From: Acanthamoeba castellanii str. Neff
Lineage: Eukaryota; Discosea; Longamoebia; Acanthamoebidae
Reading direction: 5' to 3'
DNA length: 64,000 nt
Assembly (NCBI RefSeq): GCF_000313135.1
Contig: NW_004457313.1
Coordinates: 671,292-735,291, forward strand
In this document: positions 33,846-43,900 of the stretch, one piece after another
How the letters are laid out: every line of letters begins with the position of its first letter
Numbering within the stretch: the first letter of the stretch is position 1
Program-made: the position numbers and the translations under genes
The notes under the pieces: generated by a model
Seen by the model: the letters and a program-made list of their open reading frames with translations, nothing else
Databases searched by the model: none
Told to the model about the DNA's origin: nothing

Positions 33846-34159
33846 TCATCCAAGGGCTGAAGTGCGGAGGAAAGGGTGAAAGATTGCACGCGGCCGTCTA
33901 TCGAGTGTGCAAAGAGAGAGAGAGGAGGGCCACCAGAGGAGAGGTAAAGGCGTGCGTGTTTCGTGTGACGGCCTGTGCCTTCTGCGGGCACGTGATTTTC
34001 TCCTTCGTTTTCTAGACTTTTTTGGTTTTCGTTTTTGTCTTTTCTTTTTTTCTTCAACGAATAAGAAAAAAGAAAGAGAAAATCAGCAAAGAAACAGCAC
34101 CCAACCAACAGCATCTTGCGCCACCAGACCAGAGCAACCACACAGGTCCAACGTGCGCC
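33846..34159. other. Divergent promoter region, exchanger and CAP genes
   Basis: This region of about 314 bp separates two divergent start codons. It contains a T-rich patch at about 34008-34062 and an A-rich patch just after it. No coding exon was recognised. Confidence 0.5.
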
Positions 34160-35401
34160 ATGGCCGCCCCTCCGCCCCCTCCCTCCACGCCCCTGCCTCC
34201 CTACAACGGTGCCCCATCGCCCCCCATCTCGCTTTTCGCTCTTTCACTGCCGTCCCTCCGTCGTTGTTGGCTTGGTCGTGCTGGCTCTCTCACGGCTTCT
34301 CTCTTTTGGGCAATGGGGGCGTGCTCGTTGGCAGCCTGGGAGCTGGCCCTTGCCAGCGAGGTCGCGGCACTGCGGCGAAACCCGGCAGCCTACGCCCAGC
34401 TCCTCGAAACCGAGCGCAAGCCCCTCTACCGAGTACCCCCCCCCCAATCGTTTGTTTGTGGCTAGTCTGCGCGACGCGTTGCGTGGCCCACACGTCTCAC
34501 ACGCGCGGCCGTGGGCAGGGCAAGGACCTGGTCTTCAAGGCACAGAGGCGCAAGGACGACGTCATCATCGAAACCCGCGAAGGTGGCCCGCTCCCCTTGC
34601 GCCGCACACCAGGATAACGGAGGGCGCAAACCACTCACGATCGCGTGGTGGTGGCTGGTGGCTGGTGGTCTTCGTTTTCCGGTGTGCAGGCGTCGCGGGG
34701 TGCAATGAGGCCATCGCCGCTCTGCGCGCCACACAGCCTCTCCCCTCCCTCCGCCTCGAGCCCGCCATGTCGATTGCATGCAAAGGTGCACCCGCACTGC
34801 CACAATGGCACGCACAGCACACGCACACTCCACACATGACACACACGACACACACACGACACACACACGACACACACACGACACACACACGACACACACA
34901 CGACACACACACACACACAAACAAACGCATACTCTCACACGGGTCTGGTGGAACGGGCGCAGCTGTGGTGAACGTGAGCGGGCCGGCCGGGGAAGTGGAC
35001 ACCAACACGGTGGTCAAGATGCGCGAGTACGGTGGCCTGACCCCGGGCGGCACCGCCATCGAGGTGCCCCACCCGCTTCCCCCCCCCCACCACGCACCTT
35101 GAAGCTGATCTGCTCACCTGGTGTGTGTGTGTGTGTGTGTTGCACTCAGGTGAGCGCGTTCGGCGGTAGGGACGCACGGGCAGTGCTGATGAACCTGCTC
35201 ATTTCGGACGGGGACGCCGATAGGGAGCAGCGGAAGGACCTGCTCAACCCGCAGTGGACGGCGTTCGGGCTGGCCGTGGGCAAGCACGCCTCCTACGACC
35301 ACATGACCCTGCTCCTCTTCGCCACCCAGTTCAACCCCAAGCAGGAGGTCATGCAGAACCTCATCAAGTACAAACACCTCTGGACCATCAACGAGCCTTG
35401 A
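34160..35401 (+). CDS. CAP/SCP-domain protein (bacterial YkwD-like subtype), probably without signal peptide
   Basis: The start MAAPPPPPSTPLPPYN is Pro-rich. Splicing GTGCCC...TTGGCAG then leads to AWELALASEVAALRRNPAAY, the typical first CAP helix of YkwD-like proteins. Later exons give GKDLVFKAQRRKDDVIIETR, GCNEAIAALRATQPLPSLRL, a V-NVSGPAGEVDTN stretch, and finally RDARAVLMNLLISDGDADRE. The last part continues RKDLLNPQWTAFGLAVGKHA and MTLLLFATQF. NP-x-W/F-x-x-x-GLAVG and the HR/HK-like turn are the CAP signature. If the first intron is spliced, no signal peptide is left, unusual for a family that is mostly secreted. If it is retained, a hydrophobic stretch appears. The intron near 34836-34920 carries an 11-bp tandem repeat. 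Confidence 0.75.
34836..34920. repeat. Tandem repeat with 11-bp unit in intron
   Basis: Unit GACACACACAC, with G positions about 11 bp apart (for example 34869, 34880, 34891, 34902). It lies within an intron of the CAP-domain gene. Confidence 0.85.
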
Positions 35402-35671
35402 ACCATCTGCTTCACGTGCAACCTCTCTTACACCAAATAAGAAAAAAATATAAATATTTGTTTATTTTAGATTTATTTATTCATTCCAACTTTATTTTCC
35501 CACTTCCGGAGGCGCCCACCACCAGTACGGCTGGCCTTCCCGATGAGTGGTGCTCGTAGCAGGGGCCAGTGCCAGTGCGCAACGGGCACCAACGTGTTGG
35601 GGCTCCGGCAGAGTGCTCACTCACTACCCCCCCCCCAGTACACACAGATCTAGGCCAGGTGCAGAAAAAAC

Positions 35672-36888
35672 ATGTGGCTGCTGGCGCTGCTGCTGGTTGC
35701 CGGGCTAGTGGTGTTCCTCACGCTCCTCACGCTCTGGCTGTACTACGAAAAGAGGTCCGCCACCTAAGTTGAGCCTGTTCTGTTTATTTATTGATTGATT
35801 TATTTAATCTAGTAGCGAATATATACATTAAATAATTCGACCGTTATCTCTTCTTCTTGTTCGTCGGTGGCCACCGGTACAGGTTCGACTACGACGCGGG
35901 TAAGCGGAACAAGACCATCGACCAGCTGCCCGGGTCCAACCTCGTCACCCGCACCAAGGTGGTGCTCATCGGTACACCCAAGGCCTCTACACTCTACTCT
36001 GCGCTACTCCACTTACCACCACTTCTCCTCGAGCCTGCCCCCCTTCTGACGTCAGCCACCCCCCCTGCCCTGCGCCCGTCTACACCAGGGACGATGCCCG
36101 GCACGCCCCTCGAGGAGCGTCCGGCGTGGCGGTTGGCGCAGGCGCTCAAGGTGCCCTACCTGGAGCTGTCCAACGTCAACATCTTCTTCGACGAAGAAGA
36201 AGAGGATAAGGAGGAGAAGGAGGAGGGCGAAGGGAAGGGGAAGGGGTCCGAAGAAGGCGCGGTGCGGCGGCCGCGCGACTGGCGCAAGGAGGCCGAGATC
36301 AAGCAGCGCTTCCCGAGCCGCGTCGGGGACATGGTCCGCCGCTTCTTCAGCAAGAACAAGTACAACGGCTACGTCATCGACATGACCCTCGATCGGTGGG
36401 AGGTACGTGTCGTTCTCCCACCTTCTTGCTTCAATCATTAACCCATTCTCTTTGTGCGTGCGTGCGTGCGTGCGTGCGTGCGGTGGTGGTGTGCGTGTGT
36501 GCGTGGCCAGACGTATGATGCGCTGTTCGAGGAGGCGAGGGACATCGTGTGGCTGGACCTGAGCCTGGCCGACTACGTGAAGGCGCTGCTGTGGCGGGTG
36601 GTGCAGTCGACGCTGCTGCATCGCTCGCGGCCCATGTTCCGGGAGGACGCCGAGCGCGGGCGGCTGGGCTACACGCGGTACTGGTACAGCTGGGCCAACC
36701 TCGCGTGCCTGTGGGACGCCAACCGGTCCCTCCTGGCCAAGACCATCTCCGTCCACTACAAGAACCAGCACGTGGCCCCGTTCCTCCTCGACCACAACGG
36801 CCAGATCGAGTGCTGGCCCCTCCACTCGCTCGCCGAGTTCGAGACCCTCCTCCACGCTGCCGAGGCCGAGAAGAAAAAGGCCCTCTGA
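35672..36888 (+). CDS. Membrane-anchored adenylate-kinase/FlaR-like protein with degenerate P-loop
   Basis: The first exon is MWLLALLLVAGLVVFLTLLT followed by LWLYYEKR, an N-terminal signal anchor. The soluble part reads TKVVLIG joined to TMPGTPLEERPAWRLAQALK and VPYLELSNVNIFFDEEEE. After an acidic insertion come FPSRVGDMVRRFFSKNKYNG, YVIDMTLDRWETYDALFEEA, DIVWLDLSLADYVKALLWRV, SRPMFREDAERGRLGYTRYW and VHYKNQHVAPFLL. The order (beta-strand, P-loop, helix, LID-like region, WLDL-x-x-x-x-x-x-R-x-x-R) matches adenylate-kinase-like proteins of the FlaR/topology-modulation type. The Walker A motif GxxGxGK[ST] is here GTMPGTPLE, with no Lys. ATP binding is therefore doubtful. It could be a pseudoenzyme on an organelle membrane. 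Confidence 0.65.
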
Positions 36889-37073
36889 AGGGGTTCTTGT
36901 TCTAGTTCTTGTTGTTCCTGTTCTCGGCGAGGCTCATCAGCCCCGAAGTAAATGTCGCGCGTATTCACAGCACGGGTGTCCAGCCTCTCTTCTAGTTTGC
37001 CGAGCACTGCGGTGGTGGTTGACGAAGAGTGCGTGAGGAATCGACGTCGCTCTGACGGACTGGCTTCCTCGAC

Positions 37074-38747
37074 TCACACTCCGGCGTAGTGGGATTCCGA
37101 GCTCTCGTCTGTGCCCCATCACACCCGGTCAGCGGTGCGCGTATCGTGTGTTGAGTGCGTGTGTTGTGTTGCGTCGTGAGCGCGCGAGCGGCCCGCGGGA
37201 AAAACGCACCGAGGGGCGGAGGGGCGACGAGGGAGGGTAGCAGGACGAACGGCAGGCTGTGCTTGCCGAGAAAGTGTTCCCAGTTGCGTCGGAAGCCGAA
37301 GTCGTGCGGGTTGACGAACGGCCGCCCCTCCAGCTTGGCCTTCTTCCGCTGCACCCGATTGACCTGCCACTCCACCGACGTCTGCCCTGCAATGTCAACA
37401 CACAACGCACGCGGCGCACGCGGAAAGGGTCAACAGGAATGGCGCCGCACTTCACACCAACCGGGGCTTGCGCGTGTGCGCACCTGTGGAGATGAGGAAG
37501 GCCTGAACCGCGAGGAGGATGCTAACCGCCAGCACGGTCGACACGTTCAGGAATGTGGACACCGCCACCTGGCTGCGGGGCATCGGCAGCGTCCACTCCT
37601 GCGCGTGCCATGAGCATTGTCACTCCCGCGCTCGAGCGACTGGCGTGTGCGCACGCAGTGTGAGTACCTCGCTGTTGTAGGCCTCGTAGAAGAGCGGGAG
37701 CACGTTGAGGGCGCCGTAGAAGCTGGACAGCCACACGTAGACGACGAAGAGGAAGAAGTGGCGGTGGTTGTTCTGCCCCACACAGTTCCATATCCATGCT
37801 ATCACACGCACCACGCACCATGCACCATCGTCACCATCGTCACCATCGTCACCACGGCGCGCAACGATCGCACAGGTGCGGCAGGCTCGTAGACGTGCGC
37901 GAGGCCGAAGAGGAGAAGGATCATGCCCTTTTGTATGTATGGGTGGAGAAACGCGTACGACAGTGGTGATCCATCTTGAGCACGCACCTGTGCGCAATTC
38001 GGTCCCCCCGACACAACCAGTCAGCTGAACCGCGCAACCCACGGTGCCGAGCGTGTGCGTGTGCACAATAGTGCGTGCGGGTGCGCATGTGCCGGCAAGC
38101 ATGTCGCACGTACGTGTTGCAGTACTTGCAGTGGTGGGTGCGATCGAACTTGGGCTGCTGGCCTACGCACACGCCCCGTTAGACTCCGCCAGCGGCGACC
38201 AATGATGATGCAAGGAGGGGGGAGGGTGGGCAGCGGATGCACGGTACAGTGAGTGCACCAGCGCGAGAAGCCCTCGCCGCGAGCGGGCACGGGCATGTCG
38301 CGGAGGTGCGCATAGTGCTGCCGCACCTCCTGCTCCCCGATCCGCCGCGGATACCCCGGCCGGGTCAGCAGAGCCTTCAGTCACCCCCCCCCCCGGCACC
38401 CAAACGGAGAAGTGAGGCACTACTCGCCGCACAACAAATAAAATAAAATAAAATGCATAAATAAAAGGAAAGGGTGGTGGTACAGAGAAGTAGGAGGCGG
38501 TGCCGCCCTGGAAGAGCCAGAGGCACGAGGCGAGGTGGAAGCACCACCAGGCCTGGCCCCACCACCACGAGGACGAGGCGGCGGGAGCGCGTGCGGGTGC
38601 GGTGTAGGGCAGCACGGCCGTGAAGTGGAAGTAGAGCACCCACGACACCAGCACCACCACCCACGCCACGAGGAGGCCGCCCACCACATCTGCTCGCCAC
38701 TTGTCGGACCGCCTGGCTTCCTCCTCCTTGCTCACCTCTGCCTCCAT
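37074..38747 (-). CDS. DHHC-type palmitoyltransferase
   Basis: The start is MEAEVSKEEEARRSDKWRA. Two N-terminal spans follow (VVGGLLVAWVVVLVSWVLYF and HLASCLWLFQGG). The cysteine-rich domain is assembled over introns: [49 protein letters not shown] and HRHFFLFVVYVWLSSFYGAL. The CPW codon is split by an intron with donor GTACGC and acceptor ATAG, and the join restores DHHCPW exactly. A further TM pair (STFLNVSTVLAVSILLAVQA) and the tail TSVEWQVNRVQRKKAKLEGR with PHDFGFRRNWEHFLG complete the enzyme. Function: S-acylation of membrane-associated proteins, using the DHHC cysteine. Targets are unknown. The last exon end (TGA at 37074-37076) assumes one more intron; an unspliced reading would stop at 36992. 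Confidence 0.87.
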
Positions 38748-38840
38748 TGTTGCTCGGACGTAGAGAAGGGAAGAGGGAAATAAGAGGGGAAAATAAACAA
38801 GAAAGCCACGTCAGGTAATTAAGAAAAGTCCTCGTTTTAT

Positions 38841-40779
38841 CTACACGAAGAGGTAAAGGCTGAGGGCGATGAACACGGTGACGGAGCACATGGCGACGAG
38901 GTACTGCCAAAACTGCAGACTTGCCATCATGCCGGAGCCGCTGCCAAGTTGTTCCGTGATGACCACCTGATGCACCATCACCGTCAGCGGGCTACGTGCG
39001 ATGCGCGTGTCGTGCGCGTGTTGTGCCAGCAGCGAGGTCAAGAGTCTGCACGCTGCTGTGTGGGAGGAGCATACGAGTGCAGTGGCAGATGGGCTGGACG
39101 CCTGGATGACGAGGCAGAGTAGGAAGAGAGGGTCGTCGGGCAGCAGGCCCCATCGGCTGGCCGTCCACACCATCGCGATCCCGATGACGGGCATGAGCAA
39201 GAGCTTCACCCCGACGATACCCACGACCGCCCACCTGCCTGATCGATCATCGCAGCCCGGTTACACGTCAACCAATTCAATAATAATTGCACAGTTTGTG
39301 GGGGGGGGCATGCACTGATGCGGAGGGCTTGTGGGCCGTTGCTTAGGCTGGCGCCCAGAACGAGGAGGATGATGGGCACGGCGCAAGCGCCCAGTGTGCT
39401 GGTGAGGTCGCTCACGAATTTCAACGGCGCGCCCGGCTCGTGGAAGACGCTGCGTGACCGCACATGCAGCGCGTTACAATCGATGGCGGATCAGGGCCAC
39501 AAGGGCGGGTGGTGGGTGAGTGAGTGACGAGGGGTGGTTTACCTGCGGAGCGGCCCGACGAGCCCGACCACGAGGGCGATGGCGAGTGCGATTGTCACCG
39601 GGGTGAAGAGCTCCTTAGCCAGCCGCTGCCATGGCAATGCGCTTGCGGCTACCGCCTTCTTGTCACCGGAGGTGGCTTTCTCGGCTGCCGATCGACGACC
39701 ATCGTCGTTGTCATCATCGAGCTTCTTGTGTTGGCCGTACGCGAGAGGGCCCGCGTCGCCGTCGTCGGTGGTGTCGTCGGCGCCGATGGGCAGACGCAAG
39801 GGCGACGGGGAGGAGGGGCGCAGGTAGTTGTAGGCCACGCTCCAGCACATGAGGGATAGGTAGGTCATGGTGATCGACGTGTAGGCCACGCCGCGCGAGG
39901 TCGCCGTCGGGTCGGAGGCGAACGGCTCAATGTCGCGTGTGATAGAGATGATGAGACTGAGCGGCAGGTTTCCGGCGTTCTGCAGCGGTGGTGATGATGG
40001 TGATGGAGGCCATCGTGACATTCGGTTGAGCCAACGACCGCGCAATGCACAGACACGACACACACGATACGCGAACGTGTCCACGTACCCAGAACACCAA
40101 AGAGCTAACCAGGCACTTGACCACTTCTTCACTTCACCCGATCCGGCCCGGTCAGCATTGCAAGCCACACACGACACACACATGACACACGCACACAACA
40201 CTCACACGACACACACACACGATACGGATACATGAGCGCGAAGGAGAGCCTCACCGTTTGGAGCGCTGGAGATGGGGAACGGAGGCGGGCGAGGAGGAGA
40301 GGAGGGGCAGAGAGGAGGCGGGAGCGAGGGCGGGCAGGAGAGCCATCACCAGGAGGTGGCCGGCGGCGAAGGCGATGGCCTGCCAGATCATGGGGAACAC
40401 GACCAGGGGCCACCATCGCAGCAGACTCTCGGCGTCCGCCGTGGTGCTCACACTCGCGAACAGCAGGCACGGCGTGAACAAGTAGAACACCAGCTGCGCC
40501 CAATGCAAAATTTAAGACCATAACACCATAAAAATATGAATTAGCCACCTTGTAATTTTAACAGCTTTGTTTATATTTATATTTCTGTAAAAAATGACAA
40601 ATGATAAAAGATAAATAATAAATATTGTGGCGTACGTTGCTGAGGTCCTTCTTGGCGCCGGAGGAGAGGAGGTGGGAGCGAGTGAAGAAGCCCCCGAAGG
40701 CAGCAATAAAGATGACCTTCACGATGGCCAAGAACGAGTACCACAGCAGCAGGACCAGCGACTTGTAATCCAGCTCCAT
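38841..40779 (-). CDS. PIN-LIKES/auxin-efflux-carrier-family transporter (PF03547 type)
   Basis: The start MELDYKSLVLLLWYSFLAIV opens the first span, then KVIFIAAFGGFFTRSHLLS. Later exons give LVFYLFTPCLLFASVSTTAD, LLRWWPLVVFPMIWQAIAFA, NAGNLPLSLIISITRDIEPF (the hallmark GN-x-GNLPL element) and TYLSLMCWSVAYNYLRP. A charged central loop is rich in Asp/Lys (KKLDDDNDDGRRS). The C-terminal bundle follows: LFTPVTIALAIALVVGLVGP, CAVPIILLVLGASLSNGPQA, GVKLLLMPVIGIAMVWTASR and SATALVC, ending IALSLYLFV-stop. The 5+5 span design with a middle loop fits PIN/PILS carriers. In plants PILS proteins sit in the ER; the substrate in a protist is unknown. Confidence 0.87.
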
Positions 40780-40978
40780 CTTTGCCGCATAGATCGCTCA
40801 CAGCTGCGGCAGCTGCCTTGCCCGCACCACTTGCGAACTTGTGCCACCCCTCCGGTAGTACTCTTCGGAGCCCTTGCCGCCTTCGCCGGCGGAGCTGGAT
40901 TCGACTGCACAAATCGTGCTCACATTGGGGCCGGTCGACAAACTAAAAGTGGCGCAAATACCCGACGGTCGTCAATAG

Positions 40979-43900
40979 ATGATGCGGGTACCAGGGGGCG
41001 GGTGGGCGATCGCACCCGTGTTGTTGTTGTTGGTCCTCCTGTTCTCACCCCTTGGAAGTGCCGGTCCTCGTACGTCAACCAGTTCCTCCCCGCCGGTGTC
41101 GGACCTAAACTCAAAGAGGGGGGGGCATGCGCAGAGGAGGGAGTAGAGCAGCTGCTGCAGGACTTCTACCACGCCACCGGAGGTCCCTCGTGGACGCACC
41201 AGTGCCGCCATTCAGACGACAACTCGTGCGCCGCCCGCCACACCTTTCACCTCGCAGGTTGTGTGCAACTGGGGCGCTAATGACGGGGTTGGTTGGCTCC
41301 GTCTGTATTGGTCGTGTCGTGTCGTGTCGTGTCGTGTCGTGTCGTGTCGTGTCGTGTCGTGTCGTGTCGTGTCGTGTTGCGTTTGTCGTGTCGTGTGCAG
41401 GACGTGTTGGTTGGCGTGGGGCACGCACTGCAAGTGGTATGGCGTGCAGTGCGACGCGGGCGACATCTACATTCAGCTGCCGCGCAACGGCCTGACGGGC
41501 GAGCTGCCGGCGTCGCTGGGGCGGCTGGCGGGGCTCGTGGTGCTCGATCTCAGCCACAACCCGCTCTTGGGCGGGCCGCTCCCGTCGTCTCTGACCTCCC
41601 TCGGCCAGCTGGGGGTGCTCTACCTCTATTCGTGCTCCTTCTCCGGGCCACTATCGTCGCAGATCGGCAACCTATCGGCCCTCCAGAATCTCGACCTCAA
41701 GGACAACCAGGTACGACCATGTCGATCATGAACATGATAACACGGTGGCGAGCTTGATGGTGCAAAACACATCAAAGAACAAACTCACCAAACGCACATG
41801 TGTGCGATGCGGCTGGGCGCCTTCTGTGTGGGTGTGCGATGTGCAGTTGAGCGGGCCACTGCCGGATTCGCTGGGCGAGCTGAGCCAGTTGACGATCCTG
41901 CGTCTGGACAACAACCTCTTCTCCGGCCCGATTCCGCCTTCCCTGGGCCACCTCAACAACGTTGAGGAGCTGGTATACCTCCCCTCCTGATCATTTTCCT
42001 CCTGCACGATGGTGGCGGCGGCTCGTCATTCGCGACCGCCAAGCCCGGCTCATCGCCTTTTCTTCCCTCTCGACGCGACGCAGGACCTGTCGGAAAACGA
42101 CCTCAGCGGCCACATACCCAAGGAGTTGGGCCAACTATCCGGTACCGCACGTGCTCACATTTGAAATCCTCATCACAGTGGCGGCGGCGGCGGCGGCCTC
42201 ATTTCTATACACATATGCAGTGTCGCCTCCGGGCGTCGTGTACCTGGTGTTGGGCCACAACAACCTGACCGGACCCATACCCGAGGTACCCCCCATGTTG
42301 CCCTCTTGCTATTGCCCCTGCATGTGGATATGGATGGATGGATGGATGGATGGATGGATGTGGATGGATGGATGGATGGATGGATGGATGGATGGATGGA
42401 TGGATGGATGGATGGACGGGTCATCCGGCAGCGTTCAAACGCGCGTACGCTCATCTCCGCTGTCTCTCGTTGATTGGTCCATTCGTTGGGCAGGAGCTGG
42501 GGAACATCACCCGCTTGCAGAAGCTGATCCTCTCCGACAACAAACTCAGCGGCCCCATACCCAAGAGCCTCGCCAACCTCGCCATGCTCCGCCAGCTGGC
42601 CCTCGACCACAACAACCTCACCGGTGTGGCACACCCTCCCCCCACCCAGCTGCCCCTAAGAGCCTCTGCTCACTCTCCACACATCACACACGCACTCGTA
42701 CTCCGCACACGACACGCATACACGACACGTGCACGCAGGAGAGATTCCCGAACAGTTCTACACCAACTTGAAGCAGATCAACGGCATCGACCTCAGCTAC
42801 AACAACCTCGAGGGAGCCATCGACGATCGCATTCAGGCCATGGCCGACGCCTCCCTCACCGCCTTCTCCGTCACCGGTTCGTCGACTCTCTCCCCACCTC
42901 CGGCCACTCACGTCCTTCGCCACAGAAACCACGAAACGGACCCTTATCATCTGGTTACTCTGCATCGGGGGGGGGGCGGTGGGCGGTGGGCAGGCAACGT
43001 GTTGATGCGTGCGGTCAACGGCACTCTGCCGGTCTACTACGAGCAGGACCTCAACGAGATGTCGGTCGATGACGGGCGCATCTTCACCTGCCCCAGCATC
43101 GTTCTCGCCGGCAACGCCTTCCTCACCATCTCCATGTCCCCCGATTACTACAACTACCGCCTGTGCGAGTGTGCCAGTAAGCACCCAACACACCCGCGTG
43201 AATGCACCCTTTTAAGGGGTGTCGACAACATTGTTTTCATTCCTCTTTCTCGCCACACCTTGCCTCTTGGTCGAGCAGCAACTACCACGGGGAACCGCCC
43301 GATGAGTGCAGGTCGTGCCCGTTCAACTGTGACTGCAGTGAGGGCACCAACGTGCTCGAGTGGAAGGTGGGCTACTACCCCGTGCTCGTCACCTCCCAGG
43401 ACAAGCTCACCCTCGACCACCCCTCCACCGCTCCACCGACCACCGCGGACAGCCCACCCGTCTACGGTACGCTACCGCACGGGTTCATCTTCGTTTTATG
43501 CATAACCGGCCCTGAATTGGCCTACACTTACAATCACATTTTCTTTTGTGCTGCTGCTGCTGCTGCTGTTGTTGTCATCGCTTTTGCAGTTGGTTTGGCC
43601 ATTCCGTGCCCTGGTGCGCGTGCTGCTCCTCGTCCTCTGTTTGGATGTTAACCCGAACTTTGACTGACGCGCACGAGTGCATTTCCCCCAGACCTGGTCA
43701 TCGATGCTGTCAATGCAACCGCTCGTGCAACCCGACGGAAACTGCACGGCCACCTGGAAGAAGGGCCTCGCCCACTACTGCCGGTTGTGCGGTGAAGGTT
43801 TACCCCTCGCCCACTTCCTCCTTCGACCTCGTTCTCCTTGAACGCTTACACGCACCACTGCACGCGGATAGGTACCGAGGGTCGTCTGTGCAGCAGGTGC

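Noticed and set aside
37900..38000. DHHC enzyme seemed to read DHHS with the catalytic Cys lost
   Set aside because: That reading used the GT just inside the TGT codon. Using the GTACGC donor two bases further restores CAC-CAC-TGT-CCA and a normal DHHCPW motif, so the enzyme looks intact.
41311..41377. CRISPR-like or regulatory array
   Set aside because: It is a simple five-base tandem repeat without spacers, in an intron of a eukaryotic gene.
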